Positions 23,737 through 35,310 of a DNA stretch of 64,000 nucleotides are shown here, one piece after another (the first letter of the stretch is position 1; each line of letters starts with the position of its first letter). The notes under the pieces are model-generated. The model ran no database searches. It had not been told where the DNA came from and worked only from the letters and a program-made list of their open reading frames with translations. Origin of the DNA: Stropharia rugosoannulata. Taxonomy: Eukaryota; Basidiomycota; Agaricomycetes; Agaricales; Strophariaceae. Both the position numbers and the translations under genes were made by a program. The stretch spans positions 4,164,001-4,228,000 of the forward strand of contig JANCIK010000003.1 of NCBI GenBank assembly GCA_028532985.1, read 5' to 3'.

Positions 23737-23744
23737 CATAAAAG
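23737..23744 (+). promoter_or_regulatory. TATA-like box of AA10 gene
   Basis: CATAAAAG lies 130 bases before the ATG at 23874. It suggests a eukaryotic promoter was acquired for this bacterial-type gene. Confidence 0.35.
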
Positions 23745-23873
23745 CGCAAAGAAATAAACTCAGTACATCAGAGTGTACCCCACGTTTACACCCTTTGTGA
23801 GTACAACAACATAGAGTCAAATGAAGAGCCCTGTGCTCAAGCTGACGTTCCTCCACAATTTAAATCAGACGCT

Positions 23874-24560
23874 ATGAAGCTCCTTGACCTCTGTACTGTC
23901 GCCATCAGTCTGGCATACTCGGTTGCTCCGGTCGTAGCCCATGGCTATGTTTCGGAGCCACGCAGCCGTCAGGCCCTCTGTAGAGATGGTGTGATATCCC
24001 CCAATCTGTGCGGTGGGGTCCAATATGAGCCGCAGAGCGTTGAAGGTCTCCACGGGTCCTTCCTGTGCAACGGGAATGGTGCTCGATTTTCCGAGCTTAA
24101 CATCGACGCCAACTTTGTCGGCAAGGCCCACTACGTAGAGCCCGGAATAGACAAGCTCACCTTTGTCTGGACCTTGCCCGCGCGACACAGTACCTCCACC
24201 TGGGAATACTTCGTCCTGACTAAGGACAACACCCTGCTCACATCTATTGATAGTGGTGGGGCTGTTCCGCCACCTGTGGTGGAACAGGTTGTTCCGCTCC
24301 GGGGACTTACGGGACCGCATACAATTCTTGCAAGGTGGAACATCGCCGATACACAGAATTCTTTCTACTCTTGTGTCGACCTCGTCATCGCCCCATATAG
24401 CACCGAGACTGCTGTTGCCAGCGCGGCACCGACGGCTCACGCCGTTCAGCTCACTGTTACCCTGCCAGACGCTGAGCAATCCAACAGTACTGGACCCGAG
24501 GTTGACTCGCACAGTGTAGCCCTTCCGTATCTTTACGTTGTTCCCGGAAGCTCAGTATGA
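23874..24560 (+). CDS. AA10-type lytic polysaccharide monooxygenase
   Basis: This is a single intronless frame of 228 residues. A signal peptide (1-22) ends so that the mature protein starts with His23 in HGYVSEPRSRQALC. The N-terminal His and a second His (His105 in PARHSTSTW) form the copper histidine brace. Phe164 in IADTQNSFY is at the axial position known from the bacterial chitin-active enzyme CBP21. The block CGGVQYEPQSVEG is nearly the same as in bacterial AA10 proteins. Such enzymes cleave chitin or cellulose oxidatively using copper with H2O2 or O2. The domain ends near 174. About 54 residues of Ser/Thr/Ala/Val-rich tail follow, with no carbohydrate-binding module. AA10 is mainly bacterial, while fungi mostly use AA9, AA11 and others. 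Lack of introns beside intron-rich genes supports transfer from bacteria. Confidence 0.9.
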   Translation: MKLLDLCTVAISLAYSVAPVVAHGYVSEPRSRQALCRDGVISPNLCGGVQYEPQSVEGLHGSFLCNGNGARFSELNIDANFVGKAHYVEPGIDKLTFVWTLPARHSTSTWEYFVLTKDNTLLTSIDSGGAVPPPVVEQVVPLRGLTGPHTILARWNIADTQNSFYSCVDLVIAPYSTETAVASAAPTAHAVQLTVTLPDAEQSNSTGPEVDSHSVALPYLYVVPGSSV

Positions 24561-25229
24561 TAACCAGGATTGAAACTTCAATCGAGTAGGTGAGTGTATT
24601 ATTTTGATATGGTCTCAATTGGATTCCAAAACTCTTATTATATGTATGCAGAATTACCGTACGTCGTTTGCGAAGCTGTATGTCATGGGAGCTTGTGAGA
24701 ATCAGGCGTTCAAGTATCCAATCCGAATTTGTAAATATATCTGGACATCTCACAGAATATGTTTTGAGTATAGTCGTGCTCTAGTGTATAGTTGTGGTCC
24801 GTGCCATGAACTGACCAGCGCTCTCGTTGAACTTAACAAATCAAGAAGTCACCAATCCATATTGTGTCGACATGGGCATAATGTAATTGGATATAGGGCG
24901 GTCCGTGTGAGTAAACTTAACTTGTGGACTCACCACCACTCAAGGAGAGCGCATCGCAGAATTGCCGATACCACTTTGGACCAGTATTTTAACAACTAGA
25001 AGCATGTAAACAGCCTAGTATATCTCGTAGATATGCAAAGTATCAATTTTAGGTGATTTTTTACAGTATTTTTCTTGGACCTGAGAAAGGGCATAACCTG
25101 CAGTAAGGCATACCCTCGGCCGTCCACCGAAGGGTATGCCCTTTCACAGGTTCGACTGTACAGGCCCGGACGAGCGTTAAACTATGTAGGCAGGCCCCAA
25201 TTTTGATCTGATGGTAAGATGACCATGGC
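24561..25229. other. intergenic with a hairpin
   Basis: No gene is recognised. An imperfect palindrome at 25083-25145 is described among the findings. Confidence 0.4.
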
Positions 25230-26620
25230 ATGACACGGCTTTTTGCAATGGGCGGGTCCTTATTTCCGGGGTCTGGGCAAGACGTTGGATGTGGTAAATA
25301 GGCGGGCCGAGCCGGGACGGCGTTCGGTCAAGCGGGAAAATCAGAGGTAAGCGTGGGCGACTGGGTTTTGTGCGTGTATGATAGGTGGAGCGAAGTCGAC
25401 AAGTGAGTGAAGCTGATCATAACAAACAGGCGGACGGCATATATATAGTGACGAAGGGGTGTGGGTCGGCGGCACTATTGGAAGAGCTCGGGCCGAGGGA
25501 GGGGCTGGTCTCTGCCGTGCTTGTCGGCAGGACGGCTCCAGGAGCAGCTTCTGCGTCTTTAGGGACACTCCAGAGCTACCCTTTCGCAAGGGGATGGTTG
25601 GGCAAGCGTGGTGATGGCGGATGGCATGAAATTGCAATTTGTTGCCCAGCTGCACCAGCATCTTCTGTAGTTTCTGTCATCACTTTCAAAGTGCAACTCT
25701 ATACATTTGGGTGCCACAACTTCTCGCCTGCCGCGGCCCGACCCCCGTCCCCTATCCTTGCATGCAGCGTCCCGGGACCCTCTTCATTTCTGTTTGCATC
25801 TTTCGCCTGTGCCGCCTTCACCTCTTCTACCCTAGGGCCCCATTGACATGCACGAGGTTTTCAATGCAATGTATTCACAGAGGCTCAGATATGTGCAGAG
25901 AGGATGCCCTGGTGTTTCCGCTTCGGGCTCCCCTATCAATATCTTAAGTGCCAGATGCCCTGCTCAGTCCAGCCGGCTGTCCGGAAGGCGTCCGGTGGTA
26001 GGCGGCCGGAGATGCGGCTGCTACTGCTGAGGTTCCGTTCCGTTCCGCCTTCCTGGGTGCTTTGACAGCTGGACGGAAGCACGAGAATGTCTGTCGGAGG
26101 GAGAGAGTCTGTGCACGGGGCATATGTGGAAATGACGCACGACAAGAGCCGGGACTGTGAGGGCTGGGGAGGGGCAGTGGGATTGGATGGGGATGGGGGG
26201 GATGGCACGTGAGGTAGATTGAACAGGATGGGCGCTGCGGATGGTAGACATAAGCACAGAAAAAAGGTCCAGGAGGCGTGTAGAGGAATGCGAGCCTGTT
26301 ATGATGACGCAAACGGGAAGACCGACTCAGATCACACATCCGAATCGACAGGCTATGTCTGCGCAGATCCCGTGGAAAGTAGAGATGGATAGGAAGGGCG
26401 TCTACAGACGTAGATAGATTATCCATCCCATTATAGCCCGTTTGGAAGGGGAAGACGGGCACACGGAACACAGGAACGGAGTGGCACCTCTTTCCGTCCG
26501 AGAAATAGAGTGGGACGTATGCAGCCGTTGACAGCTCTTATGTCCGCGGCCTAGGACTTCAGTTCATGAACACATTAGTGTTCATCGCGTCCCAGTGATA
26601 TTTGTCTCTCTCAAGGGCCT
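25230..26620 (+). repeat. dispersed modular repeat, copy R3
   Basis: This is one of the most complete copies, with module a at 25445-25570, b at 25760-25970, c at 26010-26260 and a g-like end at 26430-26500. The part 25296-25740 is clearly related to 42460-43180, where extra sequence is inserted. Confidence 0.65.
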
Positions 26621-27568
26621 AGCACTGTGTTCAAGCATATAGTTGGTACTGGAGATCCCGGAAGAAATCTGGCGCCTGTCAATTCACGCTTGCAGACAGA
26701 CCCACTAGTCTACACCTATTTATGCAGATCTCCAAAACCATCGACCACTTCTCATTTCGCCGTAGATGATTGTTCAAGCTTTATATAATATTTGATATAT
26801 GCCCTATCCACTCATTGCGCCTATACAGTCCGTGAAGTACACACATTTGAGAATAAATAACCATGTACATACCCAATAATCGGCGTAAGATAAACTTCAG
26901 GGCGTACCTCTCTGTAAGCATGCGCTTCCAACCTCAATCTCCCTTGCATGCCGTGGGAATATATTGTATACTCCCACGCTTTCCCTACTAATTTGTAGCT
27001 AATCTCGGCAAGCATGGAATGGTGTGCTACCATTGAAAAGATGGGGTCTTCAATTTCCAGAAGGCGCACGAGATATATACCACTTACATGGGCCGATAAA
27101 CAGCTACATGATGAGTAGAAGAAAGAATTAAGTTTGATAATGAAATGCGGCTTCCACTTAAAATACTCGTCTCCAAATAATAATAAAATAGGGTATGATT
27201 AGGCCTTCCGTGTACCAGAGGCTGTGAATGGTCGATGAGGAAGTCTCTCACCATCACAGCAGACTGCAACTACATCCCCTTTTTATGTTTTTTTTTAAAA
27301 ATGAGTTTACTCTTTGCACTTCAATTTTTGTTCTCACATCATGATTGTGATAGCCGAACAAACCAAAATATCGATGGCTTCCACCCATCTCAACCAGTAC
27401 TAGATGATCAATAGAGCTCCACCGTACTCCATGGCGATAATGATTAACAGAAATACCACTAAACTGATGTGTCACAAGGCGGTGTATATTAAAATAGCTA
27501 ACGACCTTTAAAAGCGTACATTTACTGTGCAAACAGCCCTAATCACAGAAGGAGCCATTTTCTTCCTT
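26621..27568. other. no gene assigned; left edge of 1.8 kb duplication
   Basis: From about 27240 the sequence is duplicated at 43182. A minus-strand frame at 26821-27069 and another at 27084-27269 are separated by a GTAAGT donor and could be exons of an unknown gene. No start, end or family could be fixed. Confidence 0.3.
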
Positions 27569-28734
27569 ATGTCTAGTACGTCCCATCATGGATTATACCA
27601 ATTTAACATACATGCCTTACCGTTATCACAGTCATATTCCCTGTTGAAGATTTCCTAGACAATCGATACATTCTGGAACTTCAAATTTATTCCCTACTTG
27701 TATCTCTTACAGTAGGTAATTTCCATTTGAAATTGCTATTTATCACATAAGAGAAACATTTTTTAGCTTCTTGCCTGTGATTTTATAGGGACTCTTTTTG
27801 AAGAGATTGATTTATTGCGAGGCATCCCTATGTCATTCGCAAAAATTGCATATTGTTTGTCTAGGTGGGACTCGGATTGGTATTGCTTAATCTATCTATG
27901 CTAACATAGTCGGACAGATGGGGCGCATTTGGATTCCTCATTGGATCTCTGGCCTTTGAAAGTAAGTGCAAATAAGATCAATACTCCTTCGCTATTTACG
28001 CTGCTTTCAGCAAACCGCAATATAAACAACTGCAATGTTTCAGAGACTATACCAACCATATTCTACTTTCTAAGCATTGTGGGAAGTAGTTTGCTTTTCC
28101 TTCTCCGCCTACAAGCAGTGTATTACAACAAGAGGTTTATCGTCTATTGTTTTGCTATTCTATGGGTAATTGTGACAACACTTGCATTCACTGTGCCCAT
28201 TTTCGTCACCAGTCAGCGAGCGATACTGGAGGGTGCCCATTCAGTACTCTGTCTCGACAAAATTAACAATGAATCAGTTGTCGTGGCAGCAGTGTTTGCA
28301 CCAGCCATATACGACACAATGATCTTCCTGGCATTATCATGGCGGCTGGCGAAGCACTCTTTTGTCGACATGAAGTCTGCCCATGGACTCGAGGCATTCT
28401 TTCGTGGAAAGTACCTCCCGGATTTTACAAGGAAAATGCTTCACGATGGACAACAGTATTATCTGTAAGTCACGTCCTTCTGCACGATACGATTTCAATG
28501 GTTGACTTACTGTTTAGGGCTATTATCCTTGTCCATGTCCCTGTCCTTTATCTCTATCTCTCCGGATACCTCATTCTTAAGTCATTATTATTTATGCCAA
28601 ACTTTGTTGTTCCAAGTATCTTGGCCTGTCGCATCTATCGCGAGACGCGACATAGGCTCAACGAACCGGAGGATGGGAAACAGCTCTCACGCTTAATGTT
28701 CTTCCACTTCACTGCACTGACAGAAGTTGAGTAA
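27569..28734 (+). CDS. DUF6533-type seven-helix membrane protein, copy 1
   Basis: Proposed exons are 27569..27575, 27659..27715, 27789..27864, 27918..27961, 28011..28464 and 28518..28734, giving 284 residues. The first exon is only seven bases (ATG TCT A). The same micro-exon layout works in copy 2. The region around TLFEEIDLLRG, the LLRLQAVY block and the C-terminal PNFVVPSILACRIYRETR match the DUF6533 family of Agaricomycete multi-pass proteins, whose function is unknown. Between exons 2 and 3 an alternative pair (27711 and 27806) also keeps the frame but drops the acidic EEI. From about 28355 to 28794 it is almost identical to copy 2, while the earlier exons differ a lot. Confidence 0.7.
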
Positions 28735-28979
28735 ACTGGTCACATAACAAGGTCACTTTACATGTTATCAACTATTTACCATACACAAAGTTATTTTACT
28801 ATGCCAAATAGCTACAGATGTGTAAAAATTTAAGAATATCAGAAATTCATAGGCTACTAGTAAGTAGGTGCTGGATCTGGCGAAGAAAAATGTGACTCTG
28901 CTGCCCTAAATCTGCTGTGCTGCCTGGTCGTTATGCATTCCATGTACATGACGTTCTCCATTGTGCAATGCTATGTACT
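28735..28979. other. 3' flank within 1.8 kb duplication
   Basis: This matches the region after 44671 in the second copy, with more differences after 28794. No gene is seen. Confidence 0.5.
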
Positions 28980-30000
28980 CTTACTTATCAGGACGAGAAT
29001 GGACAGTGTACCCGGACTGTCTTACATATGCCCTTGCATGAGGCTCACGTCGTGCACTGCTCCTGCTCCTTACCTATTCCAAGCGTGTGAACGTCTAGTA
29101 CTCCCACGCCTGATGAATCCACACCGACTGGCTTACTCATGTCGGGTGTAATGCCCTGTATTGCATTACTTGCATATGCAGGGGAGGCAAGGTAGCGATG
29201 CACGCCGGACATGGTTGTGCTCGAGCCTTGGAGGAATCAGTGGCCTACGCAAAGCCTGCAGACCCGTTATAATGATAATGGTTATTATCTCTATGGCCCC
29301 AGACGTCATGCCAGCCCGCAGGCCTGTAGTTCTTGCGTATAGCGGAACCGAGCAGTAGCCTTCTGCGCTCATCGTTTGCCCAGCTGGGCGGTCACAGTTA
29401 GTGCACCCCATTGCTCGCTTTGTCTCTCAAGTGCAATGATTACAAAGGACCGCAGAATCTTGGACAAGCAGGTCTTCGCGCAGGTCCCAGGAATGAGAAA
29501 TCACGCCCACGGAGGAATGACACAACTTTTTTCTGATGACGAGCGTGATTAGCTTGTCCCTTTCTGCTCTACTATAAGCAGAAAGGGAGCGCGTAATGGA
29601 GTCCATGAGATGATGGACCCAAGTGCAATGCAGAGGGTTTCGTGGGCGAGTGGACTGTGTAAGCTAGTTGGTGGCTGGGTGTTGGCCGAGTTGGATGGGT
29701 GAGCGACGGTGATAGACTGGTGTATGTGTTATGGGTATGGTGGTGGGAAAGGGTCGAGGAACAGACCGCACATAAATGTGCCAGGGCCGAAAGGACAACG
29801 GATGGCAGACCGGGAAAGGAGGGCCCTGCAAAGAGCGAGCACCAACACACCATGCCAGGACAAGAGATTCGTCCCCCGTTACAAGGGGAGGTCGGTAAAG
29901 CGGAGCGCTGATATAAATAAACAAGCACAAGTTCCGCCTCGCTACGCTGCGGCTTATTTGATGAAGGACGAAGTGGACAGTTTGACAATTGCGTGCATTT
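28980..30000 (+). repeat. dispersed modular repeat, copy R4
   Basis: Modules d (29240-29410), e (29455-29580), f (29645-29750) and g (29830-29920) occur in that order, as in copy R5. A 12-base perfect stem (29557-29568 with 29577-29588) has arisen inside module e. Confidence 0.65.
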
Positions 30001-30369
30001 TCTACGCTCAGGAGATGACCGGTTGACCACTACATGGCGTGAATCGCTGTTTTCTTTTCGAAACTCCCCTCAAATGACTTCTGTTAACCACAGTAAGGAT
30101 TTTAGCGAGGTCTTACGGAACGTCTTCTCGTCATACTATTAGGCGTGCGGGAGTCCCGGGTACTTGAGTGGGGCCGCGTCGCCTGCCCATGTGTGCTTGT
30201 GTCTCCTTTCCTCTGGGCCTATTTTTCTCACCTTTCTTGTCCTTCCAGGAACAGTAGCTACGCGTCTTCTGCAACACCAAGACATCAGATTGGACAGAGT
30301 GACTGGCCTGCGCGGCGTTTGCTTACAACAACCGCACTCACTCGTCAACGGGTCACTCGCCCTGATGCC

Positions 30370-30640
30370 CCTTCGCGATGCACACTCCGCCGAGCCCAAT
30401 GCCGAACGCTTCGCTCAACAAATGACTGCTCTCACTACCTAGACATCCGCAGCGTTGGACCTTGCCTCGGCGGCAATGAAACATTTTTATGACAGAAACC
30501 ACTGTGTAGCGCCCGACTTACCTAACAGCTCACTCGTACTCGTTGTCCCTCGAACCTCGGTCCACCCATCACACATATGCTGTCCACCTTTCCTAATGAT
30601 TCAGCCTCTGTCCTTCCGTCAGAGCGCACAGCACGGCGGG
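30370..30640 (+). pseudogene. possible relic of a Ty3/gypsy-type pol C-terminus
   Basis: One frame reads NAERFAQQMTALTT, a stop, then AALDLASAAMKHFYDRN and CVAPDL, followed by a V-L-V-V-P-R-T-S-V-H-P-S stretch. The spacing and residues resemble the segment after the integrase in fungal gypsy polyproteins (F..M, then AAL..A...MK..YDR....AP, then RT..PS). It has an internal stop and no flanking domains. This rests on remembered family patterns only. Confidence 0.3.
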
Positions 30641-30950
30641 TATGCATTTAATTGCCTAAACTCCTTTGGCTTCGTTACATAACGGGCCAAACGAGCCACC
30701 GACTTTCGTACCCACATTGTTATCACCGCCGTCGAGGCCTCTCGGGACCCGCAGCAATCCGCGAACAGCATCTCAGCACGTGATGGAGCAAGTGCCGGAC
30801 GCCTACAGAAAGACTTGTCTTGCTTCCTTTTTTGTTGCATAATTTGACGCTGCTAATCTAGTGAAAAAGGAAGTTGAGTCTTTATCCCCTACAGTCTAGC
30901 TAATACCATATAACCAGATATCCTCTCAGTCTACCGCTTTCTCCAGCAAA
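30641..30950. other. no gene recognised
   Basis: Short intergenic stretch before the 3' end of the minus-strand seven-helix gene. I see nothing in it. Confidence 0.4.
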
Positions 30951-32058
30951 TTATATACCCCCTACACTATGCTGATTCGCATCAGTCTGTGACGCCAATG
31001 ATACTCTTGCGACTACGATCGTCGGTGCTGCACCCTACATGACAATGGATCAGGAAAATTATGAATATTTGCCCATATATGTAACTTACTGCCGAAAAGA
31101 AGAAAAGGACATTGAGAACACTACATGCGTCAAATATTGGGCTCTGCGGTGAACTGAATGATGTCGTGGCAAATGCCAATCCTGTTATCCCATAGAGCTC
31201 AGCGGACTGCAGAAGTAGTTCAACAATGTGCCAAATTCGTTGCTTCCCGGACATACGAGGCCTTCCACTTGTAAATGATACGATGCGGTAGATTATCAGA
31301 GCCGTGGTCAAAATACTTGTAAAGCTCATGATATAGAGAATGACACCCATAAATATGCGAGCGCCCACAGAAACACTCCAAAGTGCGACCTGTGTCTGAT
31401 TAGTGTTTTGCAGAGATGTTTTAAGGTAATCAGACTTACGTATAAGAGGCACAGTACTATTGGGATTAATACAACATAAACTGACTGCCCCCAAATATGG
31501 TAGCAACGCCATAACTATTCAAACATGTGTCAATGTATTGTGCGACATATTCTTTATGTCACTTAACGTACTAGCATCATGTCAGACAGGACGGCAGTCA
31601 GTATCAGTATCATACCATCTTCGAACGACAGCAATGAACTATCATATAAAATTCCTGTTATCTGTTAGTCAGTGAATATCAGCTGGTAAGGGGATAAACT
31701 GATACCTTCAGACCACATGTTAGGGTCGGAAATAGGTCCAATCCATACTAAACCGGTCTGGATAAGGTTCAGGATGTACAATACAGCCACAATACAAAGG
31801 ACGAAGTAGTTCTTTGTCCGGCTTCTTACTGCACTAGTTGAGGGCTAATTAATGCAGATTTGTCTCTCAGACTCACAATAAATGTACATGGTTGCCGAAA
31901 AGATACATGTGTATATACCTGAGCCCCCTTAATAAGTTATTGTTCCAGCAGTTATGATTACAGTAGATCTGACCTGTTAGTAGCGTATTTAAAGCTATAT
32001 CAGCTGCTGTGGATTTGCGCAACGTGAAACTCCTCGCTCCAGAAAAGCTTTCTGACAT
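30951..32058 (-). CDS. seven-helix membrane protein, paralog B
   Basis: Exons in transcript order are 32058..31974, 31918..31877, 31828..31706, 31654..31572, 31514..31440, 31389..31090 and 31034..30951, giving 263 residues. Exons 1, 2 and 5 (85, 42 and 75 bases) have the same lengths as in paralogs C and E. The marks are ALNTLLTG at the first junction, WRCYHIWG, LIIYRI, and APTIVVAR in the last exon. The first intron uses a GTCAGA donor, kept in paralogs B to E. In exon 3 the acceptor at 31829 avoids a stop that the next upstream AG would give. Seven hydrophobic segments indicate a multi-pass protein of plasma or internal membrane. Ligand and role are unknown. Confidence 0.8.
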
Positions 32059-32929
32059 ATTGACAGAAAGAAACATCCATTTCCTTCACCGCTTTAATAG
32101 ATTATCGTTGTCATGATGAAGACTATTTTCAGTTGGAATGGATCGAGATTATGTCAGATACATGATAAAAACCTAAGTAACGCCGTAGATGAGTTCGCAG
32201 TTGGTTCGCAGCATATTTAATTTGTTTGATGAATCTTTGAATCTTTTTGATCTCGGTGGTTCTAATCGCTACAGACGCACCGCTGACGTGGGCCCTGTAG
32301 CCATGTTTACCATCTAATTAGTTACTTGTTTCTCAACGTCAAACCCCCAAACCTTCTCAAACATCTAGTGTATTACTAAAAGCCCTTTTTACGGTAGATT
32401 GGAAACGTGAGAATATATTCTCATGCGCCTGATGCTATGCTCAACAGACCACGTCTCTACAATCATACAACCGCGTTAAAGCTAAGAGTCAAGACAACAT
32501 GATGGGCTCAATACGGGCTTCGTATCTCCAATATATGGCGCCAAACTTAAAACCAAGCGCCCTTAGACTCCCCATAGCGCGGGTGGCTCCGAGCGCCGGA
32601 CACACTCACCCTCTAAGACGTAGAAATTCATGAATGATGAGCAACCAGAGTTCAGCGTGAAGTGAGCGTGCATGTGCATGCTCGTGCATGCTCGTGCATG
32701 CTCGGTCACATTTTGTTTCTGTGAATTGCTTATGATGCATACTTCGAGTACCCGGTGTGATCAATATGGGATGAGTATAAGTAAGGCATTCGTTGACACA
32801 ACTTATATTCAGGTATAGCTGTACTGGATAGTAGGTAAACTTTTTGTGTATATGTCTGCTCAATTTCTCTATATAAATGTTTAACAGAGTCAATTAGCTC
32901 AAAATCGACATGTAAATAAACTCTGTGGT
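32059..32929. other. no gene recognised
   Basis: Intergenic. A short tandem repeat (GCATGCTCGT three times) lies at 32676-32705. Confidence 0.4.
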
Positions 32930-34060
32930 GTGCTGTGATGGCTGGACGGAGGCGGGAGAGAGTGTTTGTCGTCGGGGGAGAAGCGGGACACTGCTGTGTG
33001 GGAATGGCACGCGGGGAACAGCCGGGGATGTGGGGGAGCGCGGGATGTGTGGGCGGGGCAGTGGGTGCGATGGCGCGTGATCTGGATGTGAACTCGACGG
33101 CGGTGGGGATGTACGGATGACGTGTGTGTGTGACTAGTAGGGGGATGGTTGGTACAGGGGAATAAACCCACGCGCGTATGGACCGGGGCCAGAGCCAGAG
33201 GGATAATGGAGTAGCAGGATCAGGTCGTTTGAGAAGATAGGCACTGCGGATGGAAGACATGAGTACAAACTTGGACTAGGAGGCGCAACCCTTCTCCTCC
33301 TTGTGAGGGGGTGCGAAAGCATTCACAGACACAATCAGTCGCCTACGCAAAGACTGCCGAACACAGGCCCGGAGTGGCAGACCGGGCAGGAATTGTCGAC
33401 AGTCCTTATCTCCGCGCCCCCAAACGTCAAGGCTTTCTATGCCAGCCCGTAGCCAAAGTCTTTCGTACACCGGAACCCAGCAGTAGCCTCTGCGCACATT
33501 GCTTGTGCACCTAGGGGGTTACAGTTCATACACCCATTGCGCCTAGCCTTTTCTCTCGAGTGCAATAACAAAGGACCACATAGTCCTGGATGGGCAGGTA
33601 ATTGCTCAGGCCTCAGGTCCCTGTTTTGGTAGACCAGGAGTTAGGAATCACCCGCATGTAGGAATGAAAAGGCTTTTTGTTGGTGAGCGTGAGTTAGTTG
33701 TCCTTCTGCTGTATGATGGGTATCGGAGGGCATCAGATGATGGAATCAAGTGCGATGCAGATGGCTGCGTGGGCGAGTGGAATCTGTGAGCGGATTAGTG
33801 GGTATTAGGAGAGTTGGATGCCTGGGATACGGTGGTAACCTGGTGTATGTGTTATGGTTATGGGTACGCAGTGGGTAACCCGGGCAGGTATGGACCGATA
33901 TCCGAGGGTTGGCAGGACGACGAAGGTGGGGGAACGTATGACCTGCAGAGAGCAAGCACGGGCATACCAGGACAGAGGACGCATTCGATGGGGAGGTCGG
34001 TCTGAGGGGGCGCAGGCTTGGATCGCAGAAGACCAGGGAGATCCTCCTTCTGAGAGTCTC
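32930..34060 (+). repeat. dispersed modular repeat, copy R5
   Basis: This is the longest ordered set: module c (32930-33265), d (33345-33545), e (33580-33720), f (33770-33870) and g (33945-34050). It sets the module order used for the other copies. Confidence 0.65.
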
Positions 34061-35310
34061 CTCCGGTCCGAAAGGTCCTCCAGATATGATCGGACTTTGC
34101 CGCCTACGTTTCCCACCTTTTTTCTCCGCTTTGCCCTCTCCTTCCCTTCCTTCCATACCGTCTCCCCATGACTTTTCGTTTCCCCCAAATATTATCGCAT
34201 TCTGTGTGTCAAATCCACTTTTTCTTAACTACTTGGACGGGGACACCGAGTCAGAGCCGCACGTATGCACTGCCTTCGTCGTGTCCCACTCAGAATGGCC
34301 TCTCGTCAAGCCTTGCTCTAGTCCTGGCGATGTGCTCAACTCAGGCCTCGTCTTGCCTCGTGCGCATTTCTGTGCCCCATGAGGTCTTTCCATCGTTGGC
34401 GCTCTCGTTCATAACCTGCCCTTCCCCCTACCTCCCCTCTAAATCCCGCTCGTCACGCATCCAGCTCATTCCTGGGAATCCATGACTCGGCCTACCTCCT
34501 ACTCTTCCGGTCGCTCCGCCGCGGCCACTCTGGATAGCCCTGGCTATCCCACCTCTTTCAGTTCCCTACCCGGCTTGGTTCAGATGTGTGTCATGCGGAT
34601 GCACCGCTGGGGACGCATATAGCTTCAGACACATACTACTGGTACTCCAGTGATGGCGGGAGGGTTAAGTGGGGAGCTTTTGGCAATGTATTTCCCGTTG
34701 TGCGTCCTCTGCGTTCATTTGGCTTTGTTTTGGCAGGGGATCCTGTCGACTCACTGTATTGTTCGATACTGTTTAGCTTACTGTTCAATATGACTATCCC
34801 TACCTTCCGTGGCAACTACCGCATACGCAGACTCGAGCTGAGATCTACCGTGAATGACATAGGAGCCTTATCAGAGACTGCCGTGCAACGAAAAGGAACA
34901 GCGCTGCTCAGTTATAGCCATCCACGCAATGATGAATGTAACATCTGCGTACCTATAAAGTGCTTGAAAATTGTCAGCGGGGACTTATCTTTGATTTCCG
35001 GCTCAGGTGACAGTTCTGAATATCTAGCCAGCCGGGTCCTGCACTGCGCCATTTGGCTTTCGTGGCGCATGCCATCCACCCTCTGCTCTCCGTATCACGT
35101 TAGGACCCCGATCCCTATTTCCACCCCCCTCGCCGGGGACCTAGTAATTAGTAAACGAGGTAACGGGATACCGGAAACAACATGGCATTGACAATCGACG
35201 TGCGGGAGCTGGGCCACCGACGAAGATGAGAATGGGGGGCTGAACCCGCAAAGAAGAGCTGAGGAAGAGAAAACGGGCGCTCAAAGCCCAGGCATGGACA
35301 CAGGCTGTCC
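34061..35310. other. no gene recognised
   Basis: Several open stretches on the plus strand (for example from 34482 and from 34790) look partly codon-like, but they have no recognisable motif and end quickly. They may be decayed mobile-element sequence. I assign no gene. Confidence 0.3.

Noticed and set aside
24604..24999. 131-codon frame after the AA10 gene as a separate gene or an extension of it
   Set aside because: It begins with TTG, has no family resemblance, and the AA10 frame ends cleanly before it.
25133..25165. tRNA T-arm around GGTTCGACTGT
   Set aside because: No matching D-arm, anticodon arm or acceptor stem can be formed, and the sequence belongs to a palindrome.
26821..27269. 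Two-exon minus-strand gene left of the DUF6533 gene
   Set aside because: A donor-like GTAAGT separates two open stretches, but I could not find a convincing start, acceptor or family.
34482..35191. Protein-coding gene or Gag fragment in 34.5-35.2 kb
   Set aside because: The open stretches have no motif, no consistent splice pattern and no counterpart elsewhere in the window.
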